64,000 bases of DNA from Adineta steineri (Eukaryota > Rotifera > Eurotatoria > Adinetida > Adinetidae), in NCBI GenBank assembly GCA_905250115.1, contig CAJNOI010000248.1:1-64000 (forward strand). Reading direction: 5' to 3'. Position numbers and translations under genes: made by a program. Position 1 is the stretch's first letter. Every line of letters begins with the position of its first letter. Below the pieces are notes generated by a model. That model worked only from the letters and a program-made list of their open reading frames with translations, ran no database searches and was not told the origin of the DNA. Positions 44,031 through 56,458 of the stretch are shown here, one piece after another.

Positions 44031-46565
44031 ATTCTGACATCGAAACCTTTAAATAATCAAAATAGAAATTGAATAAATATATATTATCGTGAAAGAATCG
44101 AATACTGATTTTGTTCATATACTTGTAAAATATCTTGTTGTTGTTCAACATACATTTTTGTTACACACTCAAAATGTGTCTTGTAGTGCGTGTATCTTTC
44201 GTAAAAAGAAAAGAGAGGGATTTTGACATATATCTACTGAGTATATATATATATATCGAGATATTTTTTTCAAAACAAAATATTTTGCTTATTTTAAAGA
44301 TAACATGCCTTCGCATCAATCGAAGAATAAGAATTTGTGTATACTTTCTGGGTTTTTTTTGAATACCGATACATATAGAAGGAAGAGTAGTGGATCAAAA
44401 TTTATTTCAATTCGGTTTATCTCAGCATATTTTAATTGTTCTCATAAAAATACGTCTCACGTAGGCTATGGAATCTCAATAACACCATATGACATTTTAT
44501 TTCGAACTTTTTTCTGGAAATTCTTGAAATTATTTTTAAAAAAACGAATTAAAGATTATATTGTAATAATCAATGATTTCTAATGTTGAATAAACTAGTT
44601 TAGAGCATTTAAAATGATCAACAAAGTAATTCTACCTTGTTTCTTTGATTTTCTTGAAAAAAACAAAGTATTCGACCTTTACTATGAAGATATATAAATA
44701 AATTAAATTAATATATATGTACAGATCGAAAAACTATTACGACGATTCGTTTCGGCTTATTGAATTAATTGACTGTTCTATTTAACTATCATCAGTAGTT
44801 GTTGCAACCATGACCCAATTTTGACAACACATAACGAATCTTTTTCAATTACGAAGCAACAACTAATCTTCGTTATGTAATATGATTCATCTGAGAGAAA
44901 AGTAATAGACAATCATAGAAAATGAATATTATACATAAATGTGACACAATTATCTATGTACTTTTTGTTTTTCCTTCGAAACTTTTATGATATATTTAAA
45001 TATAAGTAATAGACTTGGAACTAAAAACGAAAAGAATTTTTTATAAGTATATGACTGAATACTATATGAAGAAAAATCACATTATTCATGAAATATAATT
45101 ATATGTTTAAATTGATGTTAGATTTATTCACATATTTAGTTGTACAATATAAAATAGTTCATCCTAACATTTTATTTTGAAGGTATACTACTTGATTAAT
45201 GATAATTCTACTAGTTAAATACTTTATCAAACATTTGCATTTGACTTTATGTATCGGAAAAATAACATAACCATTTAGACTATAGTTATCATATAATAAC
45301 TATATGACAGATAAACAGATATATCTAAATTTCCATTTCTAATCTTATCATCTAGGGTATATGTATATTTTAATGATAATAACGAATTTTTTAAATAGTT
45401 TCTGTTAAATCAAGAACAGCACGTCCACATATAAATATTTTTTCTTATCATACTTCACAGATGCTTGTTGTGTATATTTTAGAAGCAGATATTATATACG
45501 AAATAAGTTGATTTTATTTAAAGAATAATGAAGAAAAATTCAAGAACACTTTTGAAATTAAAGTTTCATTCTGATCAATCGAAAAATCTAATGTATTTTC
45601 AACGAACACTCGGTTATTATAATATTTCATATGATTAAATATCTTCATAAAACAGTAGTAATGTTATTTTCAGTTGAATCATGATTAATCAAACAAACAA
45701 GATATGTTATAATAATAGTTAAATTAAAATAAAACAATTAGAAAATTATTGAAATATCTTTTATTTTTTCAAGACTGCGTTGTATTCTTAATTGGTGAAC
45801 TGATAAATTCTAGAAATAAAATATTTTAAAACTAAACTTTGTAATAATACATCATAAAAAAGCAAATATATTTGCAAAGAAGAAATTTATAAAATCATAA
45901 TATAGAATGTATAGATAAAAACAAATTTTAGCTTTAATGTACTAGAAAAAAAGAAGATTTAACATGAGATAAAATTCATATAGAAACAGTATCATTCATT
46001 AAAAACATAGTTCATTATATTTAATTGTATTAATATTTTCAATAAAAATAAAAATAAGTTATTATGCGTAAATAAGAATAAAATCAAATAGATCAAGCAT
46101 AATGAACATAATATATTTCTTTAAATTGTTTTAACAAAAAAACTTTATTGTTATAGTTTGTTAATATAACCTTTGAAAATAAAAGCAAGAAAACAAATTT
46201 TTACTAAAAACAGAATCTTCTCAATATAATGCTAACCAAAAACATAGTGTCCTCCAACAAGTGTTTTCACTATATCACTACTTACAATAGGAATAAATAT
46301 TGTAACATCATTTATCAATATAGTTAAATTAAGTGCAGTATGAATATCTTGTATAGTACGAAAATAATTCCTTTATAAATGGGTGCGGGTGTAAATAAAC
46401 AAGAGACACTCACACCCACACCATCTTCCAACTACCTTCTCTGTTTATCAAAATAATTCTCTCCGCGAAAGATTTTCATTTCACTGTGTTGTGTATCTGT
46501 CTTACTTACGATAAATTCGTTTATCGTTTTTGATAAGAAACATTTACCTATTGCAAAAGCAAACA
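44031..46565. other. Long gene-free AT-rich stretch
   Basis: No coding exon with any family signature was found. The plus-strand frames near 44135-44583 overlap each other and have no motif. One hairpin lies at 46381-46422, and an assembly gap follows. Confidence 0.5.
46381..46422. repeat. TGTGGG-type hairpin
   Basis: GGGTGCGGGTGTAAATAAAC then AAGAGACACTCACACCCACACC. Both arms and the loop match the reverse complement of 40746-40789. Confidence 0.75.
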
Positions 46566-46665
46566 NNNNNNNNNNNNNNNNNNNNNNNNNNNNNNNNNNN
46601 NNNNNNNNNNNNNNNNNNNNNNNNNNNNNNNNNNNNNNNNNNNNNNNNNNNNNNNNNNNNNNNNN
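46566..46665. other. Assembly gap (100 N)
   Basis: One hundred Ns, a conventional placeholder for a scaffold gap of unknown size. Confidence 0.95.
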
Positions 46666-47078
46666 TAATTATTAAGTATATGTAAAAATAAATCTTGTCT
46701 GAAAATAGTTTATTGCGTGTTTCATAGTAAGAATAACTTACTATTGACAAAATATTTACATGAAAGAAATACGCAATATAGTTTCATACCAATAAAAATA
46801 CAGTATTCGTTCGTTCACCTTGAAAATTGTTTTTCTATTTTTACTTTATTGATTTTCTTTTTCTATATTAAGGTTTTATTCAAATTTATATAATTATACC
46901 TTCTCCTTTTTTAATATATTTAATTCATTCATCTGATAATAATCTATTACGTAGAATCATATCTTCAATAATGTTATTAATAAATATGTATACTCAATGA
47001 ATCTTATATAAACGATGTCTGCGGCTTTTTTCCTTATCATAAATTGTTATTCGCTTACATAAAAGTATATCTACAAAA

Positions 47079-47736
47079 ATGATTTCGTATATTGTTGTAT
47101 TGGCTATGATTTTAACCATAGGCCATATTGAAAGTAAGATGGAAAAGATAAATTGATAAATATTATTATTTGTTATTATTATTATTATAGTTGTCAATGG
47201 ATTAAATTGTACTGCCAACGAAAAACAAGTTCAATGTGCTCCACAACTTTCTTGTCAGCCATCTTGCAAGGAACTGAAAGGAACAATATGTCCACGTATG
47301 TGTGCTATACCAGCATGTGTATGTATTGATGGTTTTGTACGTGATAGCAATTTGAACTGTGTTAATAAGACAGAATGTCATACACGTATGTAAATAATAT
47401 TCATATAGATATAATTTATTTTCTCATTTTATTTCAGGAACAGCCCGAGCTGCTGAATCAGTATGTGGTAATAATGAAGAACAACATCCTTGTGTACCGG
47501 CTATATCATGTCAGCAATCGTGTGATAAACCACAAGGAACAGATTGTATAAAAATGTGTAGCAAACTTCCTTGTATGTGTAAGTCAGGTTTTATTCGTGC
47601 ATCGACGACTAATCACACATGTATTAATAAAACCGAATGTCAAGGATGTATGTATATAATTTCATTTTTTTTCCTTTCAATTAATTTTTGCTTTCCGTTT
47701 AATAGAAATGCCGATTGTATCGTTAATTGTGTGTAA
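47079..47736 (+). CDS. Secreted TIL-domain protease inhibitor (two domains)
   Basis: Exons 47079-47133, 47191-47385, 47438-47651 and 47706-47736 give 164 aa. Residues 1-18 (MISYIVVLAMILTIGHIE) are a signal peptide. Two trypsin-inhibitor-like Cys-rich domains follow, one per exon. Each has ten cysteines in the TIL order, with CxPQLSCQPSCKE...CPRMC...CVCIDGFVRD...CVNKTEC in the first and the same pattern ending CINKTEC in the second. TIL proteins inhibit serine proteases outside the cell; the reactive site loop lies around ICPRMC and DCIKMC. The last splice is ambiguous: the repeated GTATGTAT allows either an end at TECQG or a short tail NADCIVNCV. Phase-1 introns bound each domain. Confidence 0.85.
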
Positions 47737-48033
47737 AAACGATTATTCTCGAACCTCGAAAGACATAAACAGTTCATGTAACACATAATTGAATATAATG
47801 TTTTTTTACTAAATTTTTTTTCGTAATAAAATATATAAAAACTAAATGATTTTATTCTTAATATAAATAAGTAAATGAACGGATAAAATTTATATATGAA
47901 TACTAAGTAGTGACATCTTATTATAATAAAAGGATTTCGTACGAAATTTCTTCCAATCAAATAAATATGAAACGAAAAAACAAGACGCACAATACAATTC
48001 GTTCTAATTTGAAGTAAATCTAGTTGATTCAAA
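47737..48033. other. Short intergenic spacer
   Basis: About 300 bp, AT-rich. A possible acceptor AATCTAG lies about 10 nt before the ATG of the next gene. Confidence 0.5.
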
Positions 48034-50179
48034 ATGAATAATTCATCATTTCAAATATGTACGATATGTGTTGAAGAAAATATTGTTAAACCAAAATTAG
48101 GTATACATCCATGTCATGGATGCCAATTTTCATTTTGTTTAATACATTTAACAAAACATCGACAAGAACTTTTACAAAAACTTGATTCAATTATAATGCA
48201 AAGAGATGAAATATTTGCAACTATATTTAATAATTTAAATATCAGTAATGATAATATTAAAAAATCATTGAAAGATATTGATGAATGGGAAACAAAGATG
48301 CATGAAGAAGTGTAAGTATATAAAATTCATTTTATATCTTTAGATGAAAATAGATATACTTTATAACAAGTAACGCTCGTCTAGAAACTTGCTCAGCTCT
48401 TTCTCGTAGAAATGATGTGTCTTAACCATCAGTAAACTACTTATTCAAACAATTTCGAAAAATAACAGAAGACTCGAGTTCCTCGATCCGCATAACCCTT
48501 CGGTCAGTCCTTATAAAAAAATAGTCCTTTGTGTAAAAAAATTCTAAAAAACTAACATCAGATTCGAGTTACTCGATCTCGATTACCCTTTAGTCGAACT
48601 TTTTAAGGAAGAATCCATTTTATTTTTTGAGCAATCATCGAAGTGTGGACACACAATTAAGCAATCAGACAATTTATGTTTACTGAACTCTTCTCTAAGA
48701 AAAAGAGAATAGACGAAAATAGATAAAAAAAATAAACTGAATCTTATTTTGCAGTTGGTCTAACCCTTTCAAGGGTGATATGCAATACTAGTTTCTGCAA
48801 GCTCCCATAACTATAATAAATTAGGAATAGTGACTCTGATAGAAAGAACGATAAATCGCCCGTGGAAAGGTTAATAGGAATAAACATAAGTTAAATACAA
48901 TCTACCTTGCAAGCATTCAAACTGCGACTACGCCCATTATCGAATCCGATATTGGACATAACCTTAGTCTGGACGGTGTAGTCTATTGAATGTAAAAATC
49001 TTAATCTGTAAGTTCAATCTACATTTGTTTTTCTTTGATAGACATGAAATTGCTGAACAAAATCGTGATAGAATTCGATTAGAATATAGCAAACAATTCA
49101 ATGAACTAAAAGATCGATATGCTCTATTTACTAAAGAATTAATAGATAAACGTGATAATGATGATTTTTTTGAATATGATATTGAACAATTATCTATTAA
49201 ATTAGAACAATTTAAACAAGAAGTATATGAAATTAATATTAATCTTCAATTAAATCATTTAGATTGGTCTCGATTAATTCATATTAATGCACAAGAAGAA
49301 TCGCCGATATCCTCCTATTTAAATAATTCAAAATTATTATTTGAACGACAAGTAATTTCATTACATGATCGAAATTGTTTTTTTCTTGCTGCATCTAATA
49401 CATATATCTTAGCTTATATATTAAGTATTAATCGAAATGAAAATCGTCTTGTACTTTATAGTACATTAAATGGAAATGAACTTTGTTCAACTGAACTTGA
49501 TATTCGACTTGGTAATGTTTGTGATATGATTTATGTTGATAAACTCAATCATTGTTTTCTTGTTGTATGTAGACAAGCAATTCTTATCTATGAACCTGAA
49601 CAAATGATTTTAACAAATCTATCTGATATAAAACCAATTGATGAACATCCATTTTGGTCAATTGCTATATCATATAATACAAATGATGCTTTTATTAGTT
49701 TAGATAGTAATGGTTATATTGAACGATGGTCAATAGAAACTCATCCGAATTGGGTATTAATTAAACGTTGGAATATAAATGAAATTTTACGAAATATTGA
49801 TCAAGGTATTCGAATGATTCGAATATGTGAAAAGACAGATCAATTAGCAATTGTTATACTTCAACAAAATCGATATTGGCGTATTGATTTATATGATTTT
49901 AATTTACAATTAATTCATTATGGTCGAGAATTAATACTTTCAAATGATATTGATAAATTTAGTTTTGGTTGTCGTCTTATAATTTTACCAGATAATGAAA
50001 CATGGTTATTAACCGAACGAACAACTCATTCATTATGGTATGCCAATGATTCAATAATAAAACAAATTGATAAACATGTTCATAGTGCATGTTTAATCAT
50101 TAATAATAATAATCAACAACGAAAAATTGTTGTTAGTTACAGTAACGATCCGAAACGAATTGAAATATTTAATCTCTAA
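48034..50179 (+). CDS. B-box-like zinc finger, coiled-coil protein with propeller-like C-terminus
   Basis: Two exons, 48034-48311 and 49042-50179 (1416 nt, 471 aa), joined in phase 2. The N-terminus carries paired metal ligands C9-x2-C12, C27-x2-C30, C35-x2-H38 and H42, resembling a truncated B-box. A coiled coil of about 100 residues follows (KHRQELLQKLDSII to EYSKQFNELKDRYALFTKEL). The C-terminal 270 residues have WD/NHL-like strands (FLVVCRQAILIYEP, AFISLDSNGYIERWS, WRIDLYDFNLQLIHYG) without a strict repeat signature. This arrangement is like TRIM-type proteins lacking RING; ligase activity is not expected. Its stop lies 63 nt before the NOL9-like gene on the same strand. The 730-nt intron contains repeats, noted separately. 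Confidence 0.75.
48463..48620. repeat. Imperfect direct repeat inside intron
   Basis: Two units of about 70 bp (48463-48530 and 48553-48620) share TCGAGTTxCTCGATC and ACCCTTxxGTC words, in the intron of the B-box-like gene. This may be part of a decayed element. Confidence 0.5.
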
Positions 50180-50242
50180 ATTTTCATATCTATAGATCTG
50201 AATTTTGCTTAATATTTTTTCTAGATGATAAAAGATTGATCA

Positions 50243-53025
50243 ATGAAGCGTTTGTCTTCACTCTTAGATCAAACATCAATAAATAATGATGATAATAAAA
50301 TATATCAAGAATCTGATGCAAAAAGGTTTCAACAATCAACGTTTTCTTCCACATATGATTATGAAGAAAAAAATATTCGATATGAACGACCAACGACGAC
50401 AACAGATCAACGCGTTGTACGGCAAGATTTGCTCTGCTTTTTGCTTGGTATTTTTTTCTTCTTTGTAACATGAGAAAATCAGAAAACGTGAGGACCATGT
50501 CTAAAGTGAATTGATCCCTACAATAGCAGCGTAACCAAGGGCGGGCATAACTGGGCGCTGCCCAACCACCGCTTATTTTTTAAGGGTGTGGATGTGGTCT
50601 CTGAAGAAAATAATACCCACACCCACACTCTCAAAATACCCTTTGGGAAAATCCTTAGAGCGCCGCCCAACCACTCGTCATATCCTGGTTACGCCACTAC
50701 CCTACAAGTCTAGAATCGAGATTTCAATTGTAAGATAATTCTCTGTATACATAGATGAAGTCTATAGCTATATAAGACAATCGTCATATTTAAAAAAAAT
50801 TAAATTTTATCAGTAATTGATGCTTAGCGCTTATTATGAAAGAAAACATATTAAAATTTATTTATAGGGAAACAAAACTTCACAATGGTCACCACGTTAT
50901 TCCGAAATTCTTGGTTCATTTGGTGAACCGCCAACATATGTTGTACATTTTTGTGATTCACATTTAACATTCTTACAAAGTTTTCAAGTATGTTCATTAT
51001 TTGGTCGAATTCGTATTCATGGATATAATCTTCGTCCATTAATATATTATTCAGTTTATAATTATCGTACAAATAGTCCACTTTCAATTGAATTTATTTC
51101 ACAAATAAAATATCCATCTCAACAAGATATAAATTTGTTCATTCCCGATATGCAAATATCGGAAAATATTATCTTTAAAGTTAATGAGAAAGGTGGCGAT
51201 GTGTTATTAATACGAAAAGAACCAAAAAATGATTCATTATTTATAAAAATTATTCGTGAACATCGAATGTATAGTAATTGGTTTCTAGAAAAATATTTAT
51301 GTTTTCAAGGAGGTAGATGGGCACACTTAGATCATGATCTTCATATTCGTTTAATTGAAACAACATATGAAACAACTGTTAATCCTAGTGAAGAATTCAT
51401 TACAAAAACTAATCATGTTATTAGACGATGGATAAATGAAACAACAGAAGGTAAAGATTTCTTATTAATTTTTCGATTCTAAATAAAATTTCTTATTTAG
51501 ATCTTCCATTTGTTGTTTTAATTTGTGGTGAAAAAGATTTAGGCAAATCAACATTTACCCGTTACCTTATTAATCGTGCTCTTAATCATGTTAATCCAGT
51601 TTATAATGTATCCTATTTCGATTGTGATATTGGTCAATGTGAATTTACTATAGGTGGATGTGTATCATATAGTAATCTTAATTCACCATTATTCGGTCCA
51701 CCTTGTTCTCATATACAATCAAATACAAAACCGAATCGTCTTCTTTACTATGGTCTTGTTTCACCACAAACATCACCTGTTTATTATTTACAATGTATTG
51801 ATAAATTAAGACAATTATGGAATATTGATCATAAGAAAAATCCTAATCGATCGATGGTCGTCATCAATACAATGGGCTGGGGAACTGGTAAACACAAAAC
51901 AGAGTGGTATGAGATATTACTCTGGCAATGAACGAAAAAAATTAAATTTCTTTCATTGATAAATTAATTATGTATTGAGAGATAGTAACATTAGTGAACG
52001 TTCAGTTCGCGAAATTCTTGACAGGAGAAAAATGTAATAATGCTATCTTCTGTCCGTAAACTCAACATATTTTACGATTGATATTGTTCGATAAATTGAT
52101 CATCTTTCTTTCTAGGTCTTGGCCTTGAATTACTCAAAGAGATATTATGTATGTGTTGCCCAAATGTTGTTATTCAATTATCAGATAATATGACTCCATC
52201 TCAAGATCCAAATCGAATGCCTGATATGACACTTGAATGGTTATTCAATCAGCGAGTTTTTGAACCTTATCGAGTAAAGATGCAAACTAAACTTTTTGAT
52301 TTCTGATTTATTTTTTTGTTTGTATATTTTAGCGTGCATTACAAATGAATAATAAACGTCACCATGATTATGATGGACAATTAAATTATGAATATATCAA
52401 ATTACAATCAACAACTGCACATGCAGCTCATAGGTAAATATATTCTCGTGTAGAAATAATTAAATATAACTTTTTTTTAGTCATAAACAAAAATTACGTC
52501 CACGTGATCATCGTCTTCTTGCGACATGGTCTTATTTTTTCTCATCAAAACTTTCACGTATTTATCTTCCATGGTCGCAATATATTCACCTATCTTTACT
52601 TGATAAAAAAGATCCTAATACATTACCTGATAGTCTCGAAAAATCGATTATAGCATTTTGTTCAACTGAAAATATTGAAGAAGTAAAATTTAATTTAAAT
52701 CTTTCGAATAAAATATTAAATCTAATATAAAATTCTAGTTACAACAATTAGCAATCTCAATCAATGGAATACATCACATACCAAATCATCATAATCAAAT
52801 TTTTGAATGTTTAGGTTTTGGTATGATAAAAAAACAAAACAAACTTAAATCCTTAATATATATGATTTTTCTAATTTATATCTAGGTTGGATTGAACGTT
52901 GTAATAATGAAACACAAATCCTTGAAATTTATACTCCAATTGATAATTTATCAACTACGAATATTCTTGTTTCGGGTGCATTTGATATACCGGATGAATT
53001 TCAATATATGTTTAAACAAGTTTAG
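50243..53025 (+). CDS. NOL9: NOL9/Grc3-like polynucleotide 5'-hydroxyl kinase
   Basis: Eight exons: 50243-50416, 50868-51450, 51501-51887, 52116-52273, 52333-52433, 52481-52682, 52739-52820, 52886-53025 (1827 nt, 608 aa), phases consistent. The kinase core has a Walker A loop CGEKDLGKSTFTRY. It continues with SYFDCDIGQCEFT and FGPPCSH, then YYGLVSPQTSPVYYLQC and VVINTMGWGTGLGLELL, all characteristic of the Clp1/NOL9/Grc3 family. NOL9 phosphorylates 5'-hydroxyl RNA ends during ITS2 processing of pre-rRNA in the nucleolus. The N-terminal exon is Asp/Asn-rich and unstructured, and its donor (50417) is my best phase-consistent choice. The first intron hosts a hAT-type MITE. A polypyrimidine tract and AG lie 19 nt before the ATG, only 63 nt after the upstream gene. 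Confidence 0.9.
50524..50699. mobile_element. hAT-type MITE (176 bp) with 8-bp target duplication
   Basis: The ends are inverted: left TAGCAGCGTAACCAAGGG, right (reverse complement) TAGTGGCGTAACCAGGA. The element is flanked by perfect direct repeats CCCTACAA at 50516-50523 and 50700-50707. An 8-bp duplication and these termini fit the hAT superfamily. No coding capacity. It contains a TGTGGG-type hairpin (50583-50633) internally and sits in the first intron of the NOL9-like gene. Confidence 0.85.
50583..50633. repeat. TGTGGG-type hairpin nested in MITE
   Basis: AAGGGTGTGGATGTGG pairs with CCCACACCCACACTCTCA. It lies in the middle of the MITE at 50524-50699. Confidence 0.7.
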
Positions 53026-53469
53026 GATAGTTGTTCGCACAGGCATTTTGATATTTGAATGAATGGAGGGAAGCAGTACACTCACATCTAGCCCCGCGCG
53101 AGCAAGTGTACTTTCGAGCTACTATCCGTTTATTGAATAGATGTTTTCTTTTTGTGATATATAAATAAAAGATTAATAGGAATAATTCTCATGTTTATCA
53201 CACTGTTTTATTTAGTTGTCAGATTGAATACGATCCGAAGGATTAGAATTAAAAATTGAGATTATGCAGTATATGCTAATCGTTAAATATAAAGAAATTT
53301 AAAATTATTGATTTTTGTTTTTATTTTAATACAAGGCAAAAAAAAAATAAAAAATAAACTCGTGATTATAGATAATAAAACGAAATATTCTTGATTAAAT
53401 AAAGGCGAATGAGTCTTCAGCAAAATTAACTCTTAACTCCAATTGATATCAATCTGAAGAAGGTTTTAA
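53026..53469. other. Convergent intergenic region
   Basis: Spacer between the 3' ends of the NOL9-like gene and Argonaute. No feature is recognised; a GC-richer patch (AGCCCCGCGCGAGCAAG) lies near 53090. Confidence 0.5.
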
Positions 53470-56458
53470 TTAACTAAATATTGGTCGATTTTTAAGATTT
53501 TCATGTACATCAAGAATCTCATAATCAACATCATCTAAAGTTGGATTTTGTAATGGTTGACTACGGCCACCTATGCTTGTTGCTGATGAACTAAAATAAA
53601 TATATATATAATTTAAAACCTTTTTATATAAAACGATTTTCTGTTAATCTTACCTTCCATCATCATAAAATAAATCTCGAGCTTTAAGTGCTGCTATATC
53701 TGCTTGATGTACAACTGATGGAATAGCTTCAGAAGCTGATGATCTTGGATCTGTAAAACATAGATGATATGTTAATAATTGTAATTCATCAGCAGTAAAA
53801 CCAATTTCATCCAAAATAACATGATAAAGTGATGGATGATTCACACCTTGAAATGCATTATGCGAATTTAAATAAAAATTATTCTGATACGGATGAACAA
53901 TTGTTGTATCAACAACAGCACCAATTGATATGTTTTTTGTTTCTTGAGTTTTATCATTATAATGAAAATATCGTGTATTATGATGTTTTTTAACTACAAG
54001 AAAAGTTAATTGTGGATGATTGGATCGATCAGTACCATAAATAACTACAATTAGAATATAAAATGAAAAGTAAAGTATACGTATCATTTACTTACCATCA
54101 AAAGCTTGACGAATTGCAGGAATTTCATGTGCAATCAATTTTCCGAATTGACCATCATCAACTCCTATTTATATAAATTTTGTTTCATTAAATACAAAAG
54201 TAAATAACTTACCATCTCGATAAAAGACAATTTTATTCGGTAAAATTTTATTTGCTTGTTGGTTATAATATAATAATTGTTCAACCATATCTTTTAATCC
54301 AAGTATTGTTTCAATTGAACATTTGCCGACTTTCGGATATTGTCGACAAACACGGACAGCTGTTGTGGAGCATAATGGATCACCAGAACCGACAACAGCT
54401 AGAAAAATAGATCCAATATTATTTTTAATAATCAATTAAACAATTTACCTGCTATGGATGGATGTTGACGAGTTACATTTGTTGGATGAATAACATCCGC
54501 ACCAAAAAACATATATGAATCATTTAGAGATTTTTTACATTTCAATGCTTCATTTAAATTCACTTTTGTATTAATACCGGAATTTTTAAAATTTATTTTT
54601 CGAAGTAAATTTTCGCAATAAGTTGTCAGTGAACGATTAGCAGCTATTTTGGAAAAAACGGCACATTGTGTCATAATACCTATATAAAAAATTTTTATTA
54701 ATAAATTTATTTTTATAAACTACAAATTAACTTACCATATTCAATTGTTCCGCAATCTTTAATATAAGCTTTAAGTTGTTTAAGATCATCATCGTTTCTT
54801 GCACTCATAACACATACAACAAATTCACAGCCTTTTTCGCTCATTGCGCGGAAATACGCTTTGATTTGATCAATATTAGGTTCAACAACGTATTTCTGAT
54901 GTCTGACATTGACGTGATAAGTTTTCATCACCTAAAATTATGACAAAATTATTTAGAATTTCATTCAAAAAAAAAGAAATCATACATTTAATAAAGTTTG
55001 AATAAAAGTATCCATTGTACCATTATCTTGTTTAGAATTTGTACCAAAATAGGTAATAGCCAATTTCGAAATTGGTTTTGGTGTAAATAAATGCCCATCT
55101 AAAGGAATACGACCAATTCGAATATTGGCCGTACTATTTGGACCTGTTTGAATTTGTGGTTGACTTAATAACCGTGCATTAACTTGTAACATTTCTTTAT
55201 CATCAATTTGAAATTCAACTTCACGACAAAGACGATTCGAAGTTAAATTATAATCACATTGACGAATTACATTCATAATAGCATCGTAACGTTCGTTTGG
55301 CTTGGGAATATATTTCCGAGGTCCTTGTCCTTCTTGTACTTTAGACAACTATAATATAAATAAAATTATATTCGTAATTATTTTCTAATGTAAACTTACC
55401 AATTTATCATAAACTTGCCATGCTTTAATTCGACAAATTTCTACAGGTAAATGACAAGGCTTGTGATATTCATTAGGTAGATAAACTTGAATACATGGGT
55501 AATTTGTCATTGTTAATGTAATACTTTTTGCATCGTGATAATATTGAATTAATGTTTGACCTGATTCAATTTTAATATCACCAGGTCGTTTATTAATAAA
55601 TTGATCAATTTCATAAGTTTGTTTCCAATTTGATTGTTGTGTAACAACAAGACAATTTTTTAGTATTCGATTTAATTTTTTACATTCATTTTCATTTGGT
55701 ATACGATTTCCTCCAATCTGCATATGAATAAAATCAAGCAGTGGCATTTCAGGATAAAATGTTGTTAATTTTGTTTGAACATTTAATGTTATACGACCTG
55801 ATGCAAGATTAAGGGCTTGTACAAAACCAAGTCGTTCTACAAATCCACCAGTTAATGTTTTAGCCTTTTGATTAACAAAATAACACGTATTGTTAACGAC
55901 TTGAATTTGATTTTGAAGTGATTTTTTCAAGAGTGTTTCCAATATTCGTACGGCATCATATGGATATTCATGTGCTTGATTATTAATATAACCATAAATA
56001 TCATTTGTTGACCATTGATTACCTAATGATTTAATATTAAGTCGACTTTGTCCATCTGCACTTGTAAATAATTTTGGTGTTTGTATAATTGATGTGCTGT
56101 ATAAACATTTTTGTTCATCATACCATACAATAACTTCTGGAGGAAATATACCAGTTGATATCATTGATTGCATAATCAGTGCACATCGAGAGCGACCTTT
56201 AACTTCATACCATTCTTTTGACTTAAACCCCATTTCTTCGATAGCTACATCATATTGATATAGAGGAAGATTTTTAGCAAATTGGCAGGTGAAGTGATTT
56301 GCATAAAGATGTTCCAGTCGAACCAAAGAACCAGCTGGTATAGGTACAGGTACAGGTCGACGTGGAAGTGAAGAAAGCGTGAGCTTTGCAGAGGGAATTG
56401 CAGATGAAACTGGAATTCGTTGTGAGCGAATATAATTCTGTTGAGAATTTGAAGCCAT
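53470..56458 (-). CDS. AGO: Argonaute (AGO-type, PAZ-MID-PIWI)
   Basis: Eight exons in transcript order: 56458-55400, 55348-54986, 54931-54736, 54679-54449, 54398-54213, 54164-54096, 54044-53654, 53590-53470 (2616 nt, 871 aa), phases consistent. I used the ATG at 56458; the upstream frame to 56521 contains a TTTTAG acceptor and is probably intron. The PIWI domain shows the slicer residues: Asp in FFGADVIHP, Asp in FYRDGVDDGQF, and His in FYLNSHNAFQG; a candidate Glu finger is IET near KVGKCSIETILG. So target cleavage is likely retained. The C-terminal tail (SSATSIGGRSQPLQNPTLDD) is poorly conserved. It binds small RNAs in silencing. Bdelloids are reported to have expanded Argonaute families. 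The AGO versus PIWI clade needs a tree; general features favour AGO. Confidence 0.93.

Noticed and set aside
44135-44583. Two overlapping plus-strand frames
   Set aside because: No recognisable domain and ordinary AT-rich composition.
46544-46750. Minus-strand frame across the 100-N gap
   Set aside because: Half of it consists of Ns.
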